This document shows, piece by piece, positions 15,419 to 24,600 of a DNA stretch of 64,000 nucleotides. The stretch is from NCBI GenBank assembly GCA_965215355.1, contig CBDCDJ010000007.1:744001-808000 (forward strand). The letters are read 5' to 3'. Position numbers and translations under genes: made by a program. The notes beneath the pieces are model-generated. The model worked only from the letters and a program-made list of their open reading frames with translations. It was not told where the DNA came from and did not search any database. The stretch comes from CBDCDJ01 sp965215355 (lineage in GTDB: Bacteria > Deinococcota > Deinococci > Deinococcales > Trueperaceae). How positions within the stretch are numbered: position 1 is the first letter of the stretch; each line of letters begins with the position of its first letter.

Positions 15419-16282
15419 TCACTCGAGGTATTCCTCCAAGGTGGTCGCCGCCTCGGCCAACAGCTCTTCGTCTTCCAAGCTGTCGTCTTCCAAACCGTCC
15501 TCGCGCTCGAGCTTGTCCCCAAACACCTCGTCTTCGTCGTACAAACTCGCTTCAAGGTCGTCCTGGCGCACGTTGTCGTCGAGGGCGGCGCGCACCTCGG
15601 GGAGCATGGCCTCGGTCACGCGCGGCGGCGGGGGCAGCTCGACGTAGAGGCGGTGGCCCGAAACGCCGCTCGCGTCGCCGGAACCCAGGTAACGAACGCT
15701 CCTGACCAGGGCGGCGTCGTGTTTGGGGTCGGAGGCCGTGCGGGACGGCACCACCACGTTGACGCGCAAACTAGCGTTGCGCGCTTCGAACGCCGCCGCC
15801 ATCCGCGTGATAGCGCCGCGGATGGAGAGCATGTGCGGCTCGGTCGCGCTCCGGGGCGGGCTCACCAAAACGATCCAGGCGTTTTCTAGGAGCCGCTCGG
15901 CCATTTTCAGCGTCAGAAAGGTACTCCGCACGTTCTCGACGAACAGTTCGCCGAACTCGCCCTCGCTCAGGTCGCGGAAGCGGGTATAACTCTGAACCGA
16001 GGCGACGTGAACCACGCCTGAGAGCTCGCCGAAAATCTCGAACACCTTGTTGAAGGCGTTCTGGACGTCCATCTGCGTGGTCATGTCGGCCTGAATCGGA
16101 ATCGCCTGGCCGCCCAGCTCTTCGATTTCGGCCGCCGTTTTCGAGGCGAGGTCGACGTCTTTGTCGGCGCAGACCACGTCGAACCCGGCTTGCCCGTAAG
16201 ACAGCGCGACCGCCCGGCCGAAGCCCTGCCCCACGTTTGTCACCAAAACGACATCTACTTGGTTGCTGGCTGCGCTGTCCAC
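15419..16282 (-). CDS. Atypical SDR-family protein with long acidic tail
   Basis: Residues ~10-200 are a short-chain dehydrogenase fold: cofactor motif TNVGQGFGRAVA, then CADKDVD and QADMTTQ in the expected places. The catalytic Tyr-x-x-x-Lys is not seen; the matching region reads HMLSIRGAITRM, so reductase activity is doubtful. The last ~55 residues are strongly acidic (repeats of Asp/Glu such as DEDEVFGDKLERE), which SDR enzymes lack. It is co-directional with and 19 bases from nrdR, hinting at a regulatory role. GTG 16282 has TATGCT eight bases upstream, so a leaderless start is likely. Confidence 0.75.
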   Translation of the reverse strand: MDSAASNQVDVVLVTNVGQGFGRAVALSYGQAGFDVVCADKDVDLASKTAAEIEELGGQAIPIQADMTTQMDVQNAFNKVFEIFGELSGVVHVASVQSYTRFRDLSEGEFGELFVENVRSTFLTLKMAERLLENAWIVLVSPPRSATEPHMLSIRGAITRMAAAFEARNASLRVNVVVPSRTASDPKHDAALVRSVRYLGSGDASGVSGHRLYVELPPPPRVTEAMLPEVRAALDDNVRQDDLEASLYDEDEVFGDKLEREDGLEDDSLEDEELLAEAATTLEEYLE

Positions 16283-16444
16283 GTCTGTCCAGCATAGCAG
16301 GCCGGCCGAGCAAGGGGCTAGTGCGGGTCGCTTGCAGACTCACCGAACGCCGTGAGTGACGCCCGCCTGTTACACTCTATGAGGGTTAGCCTGCGAGGGG
16401 TGCTCTGAGGGTACGTGGGGTTACACTTAGGTCAGGAGAGAGTT

Positions 16445-17341
16445 ATGACGCTTGAACGCTGGTTCCGCCGCAAACGGCCGACCCGGGGAGACGACGATAC
16501 CAGCCCGGTGGGGCTGTGGTTGAAGTGCGACGCCTGCAAGTCGCAGGTGTACCGCAAAGACCTGGTCGCCAACGCCTACACCTGTCCCGAATGTGCGCAC
16601 CACTACCGGATGCCGGTCGAGGCGAGGGTCGAGCTGCTTTTAGACGCGGGTACCTTCGAGCAGTGGTCGGGCGCGATTACGCCGCGCGACGCGCTTGAAT
16701 TCAACGACGAAGAGCCCTACACCGAGCGGCTCGAGCGCTACCAGAAAAAGCAAAAACGCCCCGACGCCATCCTCACCGGGGGCGGCAGCCTGGAGGGCCA
16801 CGCGGTCGGCTTGGCGGTGATGGACTTCACTTTCGCCGGCGGCTCGATGGGCTCGGTGGTCGGCGAAGAACTCGCCCGCGCCGCCGAGCGCGCCGCTGGG
16901 GAAGACCGCGCCTTTGTGGTGGTCGCCGCCTCGGGCGGGGCGCGGATGCAAGAGGGGGCGCTCTCGCTGATGCAAATGGCGAAAACCACGGTGGCCCTCG
17001 AGAGCCTGAGCGTCAAACGTTTGCCCTTCATCAGCGTCTTGACCGACCCCACGACCGGCGGCGTGACCGCGAGTTTCGCCACCCTGGGCGACGTGATCGT
17101 TGCCGAGCCGAAAGCGTTTATCAGCTTCGCCGGGCCGCGCGTGATTCAGCAAACGCTCAAACAGGACTTGCCCGAAGGTTTTCAGCGCGCCGAATTTTTG
17201 CTGCAAAAGGGCATGCTCGACGACGTGGTGCCGCGGCTCGAGCTGAAAACGCGACTGGGGAACTACATCGGCTTGTTGCGCGGCGGTGGGCCGGAGAGCG
17301 TCACCGAAGAGGGGACGTTGCCGCGTGCCGCTGCCGTTTGA
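16445..17341 (+). CDS. accD: Acetyl-CoA carboxylase carboxyltransferase subunit beta
   Basis: With AccA it transfers CO2 from carboxybiotin to acetyl-CoA, the first step of fatty-acid synthesis. The N-terminal zinc ribbon has KCDACKSQVY and YTCPECAHHY; the carboxyltransferase core shows ASGGARMQEG and DPTTGGVTASFA. Length (298 aa) is typical. ATG 16445 has AGGAGA five bases before it, and TACACT (16422-16427) is a plausible -10. Its end overlaps accA by 17 bases. The biotin carrier and carboxylase genes (accB, accC) are not nearby. Confidence 0.95.
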   Translation: MTLERWFRRKRPTRGDDDTSPVGLWLKCDACKSQVYRKDLVANAYTCPECAHHYRMPVEARVELLLDAGTFEQWSGAITPRDALEFNDEEPYTERLERYQKKQKRPDAILTGGGSLEGHAVGLAVMDFTFAGGSMGSVVGEELARAAERAAGEDRAFVVVAASGGARMQEGALSLMQMAKTTVALESLSVKRLPFISVLTDPTTGGVTASFATLGDVIVAEPKAFISFAGPRVIQQTLKQDLPEGFQRAEFLLQKGMLDDVVPRLELKTRLGNYIGLLRGGGPESVTEEGTLPRAAAV

Positions 17342-18281
17342 AAAACCCATCGACGAGTTGGAGGCCAAAATCCTCGACATGCGGCGCTACGCCGAGGAAC
17401 AAAACATCGACTTAGGCGACGAGATCGAGGGCTTGGAGCGGCGGCTCGAGCTGCTGAAACGCGAAACCTTCGACTCTTTGACACGCTGGCAGCGGGTCCA
17501 GGTGGCGCGCGCGCCGGGGCGGCCCACCGCCCTCGACTACATCCAGGGCGCGTTCGAGGGGTTCAGTGAACTCCACGGCGACCGCGTTCAGGGCGACGAC
17601 CCGGCGCTGGTCGCAGGCTTGGCGCGCTTGGGCGGGCAGGGCGTGGTGGTGCTGGCCCAACAAAAAGGGCGCGACACCAAAGAAAACATCCACCGCAACT
17701 TCGGGATGCTCCACCCGTCGGGCTACCGCAAGGCGCTGCGCATGTTCGACCTGGCCGACAAGTTCCGCTTGCCCGTGATCACCCTTATCGACACGCCCGG
17801 CGCGTATCCGGGCATCGCCGCCGAAGAAGGCGGGCAAGCCTGGGTCATCGCCGAGAGCATCCGGCGGATGAGCCGTTTGACGGTACCCGCGGTCAGCGTC
17901 GTCATCGGCGAGGGCGGCTCGGGCGGGGCGCTCGCCATCGGCGTGGCGAACCGGGTGCTGATTTTGGAAAACGCCATCTACTCGGTCATCTCCCCCGAGT
18001 CCTGCGCGGCAATCCTGTGGCGCGACGCCGCCGAAGCGCCCAGGGCCGCCGAGGCGCTGAAGCTGACCGCGCTGGACTTGCTCGAGCTGGGCGTGGTCGA
18101 CCGCGTCGTCGACGAGCCGCTAGGCGGGGCGCACAAACACCTTGCGGCAACCGTGCAAACGGTGGCGCGGGTGTTGCAGGAAGAACTTACCGGCCTGCTG
18201 AAGCACAGCGCCGACGAACTGTTGGCGGGCCGCCAAGCGCGTTTCCGTGCCCAGGGCCGCTTCGAACTTGTCGAAGTTTAG
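17325..18281 (+). CDS. accA: Acetyl-CoA carboxylase carboxyltransferase subunit alpha
   Basis: 318-residue partner of AccD. Family features: start PLPFEKPIDELEAKI, a coiled helix EIEGLERRLELLKRE, core motifs GRDTKENIHRNFGM, DTPGAYPGIAAEE and GEGGSGGALAIG, and YSVISPESCAAILW. I use GTG 17325 since it gives the family's usual N-terminus; it lies inside accD, with GAGGGG about ten bases upstream. The stop is only five bases from the stop of the convergent rpe gene, leaving little room for a terminator. Confidence 0.95.
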   Translation: MPLPFEKPIDELEAKILDMRRYAEEQNIDLGDEIEGLERRLELLKRETFDSLTRWQRVQVARAPGRPTALDYIQGAFEGFSELHGDRVQGDDPALVAGLARLGGQGVVVLAQQKGRDTKENIHRNFGMLHPSGYRKALRMFDLADKFRLPVITLIDTPGAYPGIAAEEGGQAWVIAESIRRMSRLTVPAVSVVIGEGGSGGALAIGVANRVLILENAIYSVISPESCAAILWRDAAEAPRAAEALKLTALDLLELGVVDRVVDEPLGGAHKHLAATVQTVARVLQEELTGLLKHSADELLAGRQARFRAQGRFELVEV

Positions 18282-18286
18282 CAGAG

Positions 18287-18964
18287 TCAAGCTTGGCGTG
18301 CGGCGTCCCGCAGGATTTTGATGTTTTCAGCAACCTTGTCGTGCGGCCTGTAAACCGCACTCCCGGCGACGACGATGTCGGCCCCGGCCCCCAAAACCTT
18401 TGCAATGTTGTCAGCCCCGACGCCGCCGTCGACTTCCAGCTCACAAGCCGGATTGATGTCGCGCCTCCACGCGGCGACCGTGCGCAGGCGCTCGTAGCTC
18501 GCTTCGATGAACGTCTGGCCGCCGAAACCTGGGTTCACGCTCATGATCAGGACGAGGTCGAGGTAAGGCAGCGCGTCTTCGACCACGTTCAGCGGCGTGA
18601 GTGGGTTGAGGGCCAGACCGACCTTCGCGCCTGTCTTTTTAACGAGTTGCAAAGTGCTGTGCAGGTGAACGGTCGCCTCGGCGTGGACGGTCAAACCGTC
18701 CGCCCCGGCCGCGGCGAACATTTCGACGTAACGTTCGGGCTCGGTAATCATCAGGTGGACGTCGAGCGGCAAGTCTGTGGCGCGTTTGCAGGCCGCAACA
18801 ACCAAAGGCCCGAGCGTGATGTTGGGGACGAAGTGGCCGTCCATCACGTCCACGTGGATCAGGTTGGCCCCGGCCTCTTCGGCCGCCGCGACTTGCTCGC
18901 CGAGCCGGGCGAAGTCGGCGGCTAAAATAGACGGCGCGAGTTTGAAGGTTTGAGGTGTTTCCAC
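18287..18964 (-). CDS. rpe: Ribulose-phosphate 3-epimerase
   Basis: TIM-barrel enzyme interconverting ribulose- and xylulose-5-phosphate in the pentose phosphate pathway. Motifs: LAPSILAADFARLG, HVDVMDGHFVPNIT (metal His/Asp), LDVHLMI, MSVNPGFGGQTF, EVDGGV and AGSAVY near the end. 225 residues is normal. The best start is GTG 18964: TATACT ends five bases before it and there is no ribosome-binding site, so the mRNA is leaderless. Longer readings upstream are rejected. It faces accA and is divergent from the AI-2E family gene. Confidence 0.93.
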   Translation of the reverse strand: METPQTFKLAPSILAADFARLGEQVAAAEEAGANLIHVDVMDGHFVPNITLGPLVVAACKRATDLPLDVHLMITEPERYVEMFAAAGADGLTVHAEATVHLHSTLQLVKKTGAKVGLALNPLTPLNVVEDALPYLDLVLIMSVNPGFGGQTFIEASYERLRTVAAWRRDINPACELEVDGGVGADNIAKVLGAGADIVVAGSAVYRPHDKVAENIKILRDAARQA

Positions 18965-19059
18965 AGGAGAGTATAGCAGGCCCTTGCAGCGTTCGTTCGC
19001 TCGCCGGGTATGCTGGTCGGAGCGGGCGCGTAGCAAGTGCGCGTCAACCGGGGGGCAGT

Positions 19060-20151
19060 ATGAACACACGCACAAGTCGAACCTTGCTGGCGGTCGTCGC
19101 CACCATTCTCGTTTTCGCGGCGCTCAAAGCGACCCGGCCGGTCAGTTTGCCGCTCTTTTTCGCTGTGGTGTTGCTACTCTTTTTCAGGCCGCTGCAAAGG
19201 CGCTTAGACCGCCGCTTGCCGCGCTGGGTAGGCGTCATCAGCATCACGCTCCTGGCGCTTCTGTTCTTGGCCTTTTTGGGCGGGCTGCTCGGCTACGGCG
19301 TGAACGTCGTCGCGCCCGAAGTGCCGGGTTACGTTGACCAGGTTCAAAGTCGGCTCCAAAACCTGCAGGGCCGCTTGCAGGAGCGGGGCATCTCAGTGTC
19401 GTTGCCGGGTGCGGGTGGGGACGGGAACGCTCAGGGTGAGGGTGCGCCGGCTGGAGATGAAGGTGATCAGGGCGGGGGCGGCTCGAGCAGCGGAACAGAC
19501 CCCTCTTTTTTGGGTAACGCTCTAAGTTTTCTCGGCTCCTTTGTGAGCAACCTTTCCTTGACCGTGCTCACCCTGACCGTGCTCGTCTTCTTGCTCATCG
19601 AGGTGAACGGCTTCCGCGAAAAGGTGGGGCGGCACTTGGAGTCTGACACCGGCCGCCGCGTACTGGACGCGTTCGAGCGCATGGCGGGCAAGTTCGAGCG
19701 TTACTTTCTCGTTCAAGCTTTTACGAGTGTTTTGACCGGGCTGCTCACCTGGCTCTGGTGCCTCGTGTTGGGCGTCCCCTTCGCGGTTGTCTGGGGCCTC
19801 GTCAGTTTTGCCTTCAACTTCGTGCCGACCGTCGGCTCCATCCTGGCGGTGGTGCCGCCCACGCTCTTCGCGCTCGCTTTTAGCGGCGTCGGCACGGGGC
19901 TGGCGGTGTTCGCGGGGCTGGCAGTTATCCAGCTCCTGTTGGGCAATTTTTTGGACCCGGCCCTGCAGGGTGGCGCGCTCGAGCTCTCGCCCGTGGTGGT
20001 CCTCTTGGCGGTGGTGTTCTGGGGCTGGCTTTGGGGCATAGGCGGGGCGATCATCGGCGTGCCCCTCACGGTAGCGTTGGTGCTGCTCATGCAGGAGTTC
20101 GAAGCGACGCGGCCCATCGCCCTCTTCTTGAGCGAACCCGATGAAGCGTAG
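19060..20151 (+). CDS. AI-2E family transporter
   Basis: 363-residue membrane protein of the AI-2E/PerM family of exporters and channels. The pattern is an N-terminal pair of TM helices (LLAVVATILVFAALKA; PLFFAVVLLLFFRPL), another near LLALLFLAFLGGLLGYG, a soluble middle part, then five or so C-terminal TM segments with the typical GSILAVVPPTLFALA and GGAIIGVPLTVALVLLMQ. The middle contains a Gly/Ser-rich low-complexity insert (about residues 120-155: GGDGNAQGEG...GGGGSSSG) not usual in the family. Substrate is unknown. ATG 19060 is chosen as the first Met of the hydrophobic N-terminus. Confidence 0.88.
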   Translation: MNTRTSRTLLAVVATILVFAALKATRPVSLPLFFAVVLLLFFRPLQRRLDRRLPRWVGVISITLLALLFLAFLGGLLGYGVNVVAPEVPGYVDQVQSRLQNLQGRLQERGISVSLPGAGGDGNAQGEGAPAGDEGDQGGGGSSSGTDPSFLGNALSFLGSFVSNLSLTVLTLTVLVFLLIEVNGFREKVGRHLESDTGRRVLDAFERMAGKFERYFLVQAFTSVLTGLLTWLWCLVLGVPFAVVWGLVSFAFNFVPTVGSILAVVPPTLFALAFSGVGTGLAVFAGLAVIQLLLGNFLDPALQGGALELSPVVVLLAVVFWGWLWGIGGAIIGVPLTVALVLLMQEFEATRPIALFLSEPDEA

Positions 20152-20209
20152 CCGAGTGCCTTGCGAGTAGTTGAGTAAACATGTCACTATTTCCTCCAGG
20201 AGGCACGCT

Positions 20210-21064
20210 ATGGAGTACGCCCACCCGGAAGTCCTGGTCTCGACCGACTGGGTTTTGGAGCACCACGACGACGAGAATGTCCGCGTTTTGGAGGTTGACG
20301 AGGACGTGCTGCTTTACGACACCGGCCACATCCCCGACAGCCAAAAAATCGACTGGCTCATGGACCTGTGGGACGACCCACGCCGCGAATTCATCAGCCC
20401 CGAACAGCTCGCCGAGTTGTTCGAACGTTTGGGCATCTCGAACGATACGACGATTGTGCTGTACGGCGACAAAAACAACTGGTGGGCGAGTTATGCGTTT
20501 TGGTTTTTCAAATACAGCGGCGTCGAGAACGTCAAACTGATGAACGGCGGCCGGGTGAAGTGGGTGCAAGAGGGCAAACCCCTCACCACCGAGGTGCCGA
20601 GTTACCCGAAAGGCAACTTTACGCCCGGCGAGCGCAACCCCGAACTGCGCGCGTTTAAAGACGACGTGGTGAAACATCTCGAGAAAGTCGAAGCGGGCAA
20701 AGGCGCAATGGTTGATGTCCGCAGCCCCGGCGAGTTCTCGGGCGACGTGACCCACATGGCCGACTACCCGCAAGAGGGCGTGCTGCGCGGCGGGCACATC
20801 CCCGGAGCCAGCAACATCCCCTGGGCCAAGGCCGCCAACCCGGACGGCACCTTCAAAAGTGCCGACGAACTTAAAAACCTCTATGAAAACGAGGGCGTGA
20901 CGCCCGACAAAGACGTCATCGCCTACTGCCGCATCGCTGAACGGTCGTCACACACCTGGTTCGTGCTGAAGTACCTGCTCGGCTACGACCGGGTCAAAAA
21001 CTATGACGGCTCCTGGACCGAGTGGGGCAACAGCGTCGGGGTGCCGATTGAGAAGGGTGCTTGA
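20210..21064 (+). CDS. Thiosulfate sulfurtransferase (two-domain rhodanese)
   Basis: 284 residues, two rhodanese domains. The first (about 5-130) is the inactive one; the second carries the active loop CRIAERSSHTWF (about residues 246-257), close to the CRIGERSSHTWF of SseA/CysA-type enzymes. It moves sulfane sulfur from thiosulfate to cyanide or thiols. The ATG at 20210 follows CCAGGAGG. It is convergent with the YdeP-fdhD operon: FdhD is a sulfur carrier for molybdenum cofactor, so a link is conceivable but unproven. Confidence 0.92.
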   Translation: MEYAHPEVLVSTDWVLEHHDDENVRVLEVDEDVLLYDTGHIPDSQKIDWLMDLWDDPRREFISPEQLAELFERLGISNDTTIVLYGDKNNWWASYAFWFFKYSGVENVKLMNGGRVKWVQEGKPLTTEVPSYPKGNFTPGERNPELRAFKDDVVKHLEKVEAGKGAMVDVRSPGEFSGDVTHMADYPQEGVLRGGHIPGASNIPWAKAANPDGTFKSADELKNLYENEGVTPDKDVIAYCRIAERSSHTWFVLKYLLGYDRVKNYDGSWTEWGNSVGVPIEKGA

Positions 21065-21105
21065 GCGGTTACGCCGAAAAAAGGCGGCTTTTCTGGCGCG
21101 GGGCT

Positions 21106-23598
21106 TTAAGCGACAGACGCCCGTCCGTCTGTATAGGTGTAGTCGAACGCTTCGGAAGAGGCTGACGGCGCGAGTGTAATCACGACGTATTTCGACACCG
21201 GCGTGTTGCTGCCCTCGGCCACGCTGCCAATCGGCACGAGCACGTTCGCCTCGGGGAAGTAGGTCGCGGTGCAGCCGCGCGGGATTTTGTAGGGCAGCGC
21301 GATGAAACGCCGCGCCACGCGCTCCTCGCCCTCGAAGTGGCTCGTCAGGTCGAGCACGTCGCCGTCGTTGATGCCCGCTCCCTGCATGTCGTCGGGGTTC
21401 ATCAAAATCACGCGGCGCTCGCCCTTGACGCCACGGTAGCGGTCGTCGAGGCCGTAAACGACCGTGTTGAACTGGTCGTGCGAGCGAATCGTCATCATAA
21501 CGAATTGGTCGTCGGCTAATTCCCGCTCGGGGATGTCGTGGACAGTGAATTTCGCTTTGCCCGTGTCGGTGGTAAAGCGGCCTTCGCGCGGCCCGTTGGG
21601 CAGGTAAAAGCCCGCGCCGTGGACGCGCTCGTTGTAGTTCTCGAAACCGGGGATAGTTCTCGAGATAGCCTCGCGAATACGCCCATAGTCGGCTACGAGA
21701 CCGTCCCACTCGACCGTCGAGCGTTTCTCCAAAGTCGCCTTGGCAAGCCCCGCGACGATGGCGGGTTCGCTTTTGAGGTGTTCTGATGCGGGCGGCAAAA
21801 TGCCCTGCGAGTCGTGGACGACGCCCATCGAGTTCTCGACCGAAACGAACTGCGGCCCCGCCAGCTGCAAATCGACCTCGCTGCGGGCGAGGCAGGGGAG
21901 AATCAGCGCCTCGTCGCCGTGGACGAGGTGGGCGCGGTTGGGTTTGGTCGAAACATGCACGGTCAAGCGGCAGCGTTGCAGCGCCTCGGCGGTGTATTCG
22001 GTGTCGGGCGTGGCCGACAAAAAGTTGCCGCCCATCGCAAAGAACACCTTGGCTTTGCCCTCGTGCATCGCCTTGATGGCCTCGACGGTGTCGTAACCGT
22101 GTTCTCGAGGGGGCTCAAAATTGAACTCTTCAGCGAGTGCGTTCAGAAAATCCTCTTTAGGCCGTTCCCAAATGCCCATCGTCCGGTCGCCCTGCACGTT
22201 CGAGTGGCCGCGCACCGGGCAAGTACCCGCGCCGGGCTTACCGATGGAGCCGCGCAAGAGGAGCAGGTTGACAATTTCTTGGATGCTGCCGACCGCGTTT
22301 TTGTGCTGTGTCAGTCCCATCGCCCAGCAAATAATCATGCGTTCGTTCGCCACGACCAGCTCGGCGGCGGCGCGTATTTGGGCGCGCTCGAGCCCGCTCT
22401 CCTTGACGATTTTGTCCCAACTCTCGGCGCGCAGGTCGTCTAAGAACGTGTCGAAGTCTTGCGTCTTCTCCTCGATAAAAGCGTGGTCGAACACCTCGCC
22501 GGGCCGTTTACCTTCCTCTTCCAACAGCTCTTTCATGACGCCCTTAAGGAGCGCCACGTCGCCGCCGATACGCACTGGCAAAAAGAGGTCGGAAAGCTGC
22601 GTGCCGGGGCCGAACAGCGTTTCCACGGCCTTGAGGGGGTTCATAAAGTCCTGCGGGTTCTTAAACGCCATCAGCCCCGCCTCGGGCAGCGGGTTGACGG
22701 CGATGATTTTCGCGCCGTTCTTTTTGCCGCGCTCTAAAGCGCTCATCATCCGCGGGTGGTTCGTGCCGGGGTTCTGGCCGATGATGATGATGAGGTCTGA
22801 CACGTAGAAATCTTCCAGCGTCACCGAACCTTTACCGAGGCCGAGCGTTTCCGACAACGCCGTGCCCGAGGACTCGTGACACATGTTCGAGCAGTCGGGC
22901 AGGTTGTTGGTGCCGTACTGGCGGACGAACAGCTGGTATAAAAACGCCGCCTCGTTCGAGGTGCGCCCGGAGGTGTAAAAGACGGCCTCGTCGGGGGAGT
23001 CTAGGGCCTTGAGTTTTTGGGCAACCTTGTCGAACGCCTCTTCCCAGCTTATCGGCTCATAATGTGTGGCCCCGCGGCGCAAAATCATCGGGTGGGTTAT
23101 TCGGCCTTGCGAGTTGAGCCAGTAGTCGGAGCGTTTGGAGAGGTCTTCGACCGAGTGCTGCCGGAAAAACTCGGGCGTGACGCGGCGCTTGGTGCCCTCG
23201 TCGAGCACGGCCTTGGCGCCGTTTTCGCAAAACTCGGCGACCGAACGCCCCTCGTCCGGGTCGGGCCAGGCGCAGGACGAGCAGTCGAAGCCGTTACGCT
23301 GGTTCATGGTGGTGAGCAGCCGCACGCCGCGCAGGGGGCCGGTTTCGTGGAGGGCGTATTTCAGGCTCGAGACCACCGCGGGCAGCCCGGCGGCGAGGTG
23401 CTTGACCTCGGTTTTTTTAAGGCCGGTGAAGGCGTCGGGCGGTTGCGCCTGGACGCGCGAGTCGCGTGCCTGGTCTGGCGTGGTGTCGCCGACCTGCTCT
23501 AAGTCTTCTTTTGCCTCGTAGTGGTCGGGCGCGCCTATCTCCTCGGAGCGGCTCGTTCGATTTCGGTCGTAGCCTTGCTTGTCCTCTTTCGCGTTCAC
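21106..23598 (-). CDS. FdhF/YdeP family molybdopterin oxidoreductase
   Basis: 830-residue bis-MGD molybdoenzyme similar to E. coli YdeP. Near residue 105 FDCSSCAWPDP marks the iron-sulfur/start region special to this family; SDYWLNSQGRITHPM, CHESSGTALSETLG (possible Mo ligand region), GQNPGTNHPRMM and CPVRGHSNVQGDRTMG follow in family order; the C-terminus is the molydopterin dinucleotide-binding domain (MMTIRSHDQFNTVVYGLDDRYRG). Substrate is unknown; the group is annotated as formate dehydrogenase-like and YdeP has been linked to acid resistance. Cytoplasmic, no Tat signal. It follows fdhD by 12 bases and starts at GTG with AGGAAAGGA upstream. Confidence 0.92.
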   Translation of the reverse strand: MNAKEDKQGYDRNRTSRSEEIGAPDHYEAKEDLEQVGDTTPDQARDSRVQAQPPDAFTGLKKTEVKHLAAGLPAVVSSLKYALHETGPLRGVRLLTTMNQRNGFDCSSCAWPDPDEGRSVAEFCENGAKAVLDEGTKRRVTPEFFRQHSVEDLSKRSDYWLNSQGRITHPMILRRGATHYEPISWEEAFDKVAQKLKALDSPDEAVFYTSGRTSNEAAFLYQLFVRQYGTNNLPDCSNMCHESSGTALSETLGLGKGSVTLEDFYVSDLIIIIGQNPGTNHPRMMSALERGKKNGAKIIAVNPLPEAGLMAFKNPQDFMNPLKAVETLFGPGTQLSDLFLPVRIGGDVALLKGVMKELLEEEGKRPGEVFDHAFIEEKTQDFDTFLDDLRAESWDKIVKESGLERAQIRAAAELVVANERMIICWAMGLTQHKNAVGSIQEIVNLLLLRGSIGKPGAGTCPVRGHSNVQGDRTMGIWERPKEDFLNALAEEFNFEPPREHGYDTVEAIKAMHEGKAKVFFAMGGNFLSATPDTEYTAEALQRCRLTVHVSTKPNRAHLVHGDEALILPCLARSEVDLQLAGPQFVSVENSMGVVHDSQGILPPASEHLKSEPAIVAGLAKATLEKRSTVEWDGLVADYGRIREAISRTIPGFENYNERVHGAGFYLPNGPREGRFTTDTGKAKFTVHDIPERELADDQFVMMTIRSHDQFNTVVYGLDDRYRGVKGERRVILMNPDDMQGAGINDGDVLDLTSHFEGEERVARRFIALPYKIPRGCTATYFPEANVLVPIGSVAEGSNTPVSKYVVITLAPSASSEAFDYTYTDGRASVA

Positions 23599-23610
23599 GT
23601 TTTTCCTTTC

Positions 23611-24483
23611 CTAACGAGGAACCAGCACGTCCGGCTCGGCCGAGGTCGGTGTGGGTGCGGACAGTGAGACCCGCGCCTCGCCCGCGTAAAGGTTGAAGCG
23701 CTCGCCGCGCAAAAAGCCCACCAACGTGATGCCGAACGTCTTGGCGACCGACACTGCCAGCGACGACGGGGCCGACACCGCGCAGACCACGCCCAGCCCC
23801 GCCGCGAGCGACTTTTGCAGCAGTTCATAGCTCGCCCGGCCGCTCAGCAAGACGACGTGCTCGGACAGGGGCAGCAAGCCCTCCAACAGCGCCCAGCCGA
23901 CGAGCTTGTCGAGCGCGTTGTGCCGCCCCACGTCCTCGCGGAGCGTTACTAACTCGCCCTCTTTGGTAAACAGCGCCGCCGCGTGCAACCCGCCCGTCAC
24001 CTCGAACAAATCCTGTGCGGCCCGCAGCTTGTCGGGCAGCGAGGTGATAGTTCCGGGCGTGACCGTAAACGTGACCGGCAACGCCCCGCAACCGCGAATC
24101 TCCAGGGCTTCCAAGCTCGCCTTGCCGCACACCCCACAGGCCGAGGTGGTGGTGAAGTGGCGCTCTAAAGTGCGCAGTTCAGGCATCTCCCCGCGCAACC
24201 TCACGTTGACGACGTTGTAAAGCTGCTCTGCGTCGTCGACACAGTAAGAGATGTGCGCCACGTCGTCGCGGCTCGTAACGACGCCCTCGCCGAACAAAAA
24301 CCCCGCCGCCAGCTCGAAGTCATGGCCCGGCGTGCGCATGGTGACGGCGACGGTCTTCCGCTCCGTACCACCCAACAAGCGCAGCTCGAGCGGCTCCTCG
24401 GTGGCGAGCGTGTCGCGCCGCGTTTCAGCCTTGTTGCCCGTCACGGTCGTGACGACGCTTCGGGTTTTGTTTTTGCGCCGCAT
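23611..24483 (-). CDS. fdhD: Formate dehydrogenase accessory sulfurtransferase FdhD
   Basis: 290-residue sulfur carrier that hands sulfur to the molybdenum cofactor of formate dehydrogenase-type enzymes. The key loop SACGVCGK (about residues 114-121) holds the two functional cysteines; other family motifs are RTPGHDFELAAGFLFGEG, EDVGRHNALDKLVG and SGRASYELLQKSLAAGL. It is the first gene of a two-gene operon with the YdeP-type enzyme, its probable client. The ATG is preceded by GAGGGA. Confidence 0.94.
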   Translation of the reverse strand: MRRKNKTRSVVTTVTGNKAETRRDTLATEEPLELRLLGGTERKTVAVTMRTPGHDFELAAGFLFGEGVVTSRDDVAHISYCVDDAEQLYNVVNVRLRGEMPELRTLERHFTTTSACGVCGKASLEALEIRGCGALPVTFTVTPGTITSLPDKLRAAQDLFEVTGGLHAAALFTKEGELVTLREDVGRHNALDKLVGWALLEGLLPLSEHVVLLSGRASYELLQKSLAAGLGVVCAVSAPSSLAVSVAKTFGITLVGFLRGERFNLYAGEARVSLSAPTPTSAEPDVLVPR

Positions 24484-24561
24484 TCTGTTCCCTCGCTGCT
24501 CGCCGTGATGTTTTCACCCGCTCGAGCTATACCGTAGAGTCTACAACGAAGGCTCCGGTCA

Positions 24562-24600
24562 GGCTGACTTTCTCACGTGCTCCGGGCAGAAAAGTCAGCC
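24562..24600. other. Stable hairpin between fdhD and the PspB-like gene
   Basis: GGCTGACTTT (24562-24571) pairs perfectly with AAAGTCAGCC (24591-24600) around a 19-base loop containing CACGTG. There is no T-run on either side, so it does not look like a terminator. It lies in the 205-base divergent gap, upstream of the likely -10 boxes of both genes (TATAGC on the minus strand at about 24530-24535; TACACT at 24662-24667). It may be an operator. Confidence 0.4.

Noticed and set aside
19037..19063. 8-codon ORF overlapping the AI-2E family start by ATGA
   Set aside because: No -10 box at the right distance; the overlap alone is expected by chance.
21065..21105. Terminator between the rhodanese and YdeP genes
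   Set aside because: Only a 4-bp stem around GAAAAAA with a short T-run; too weak to claim.
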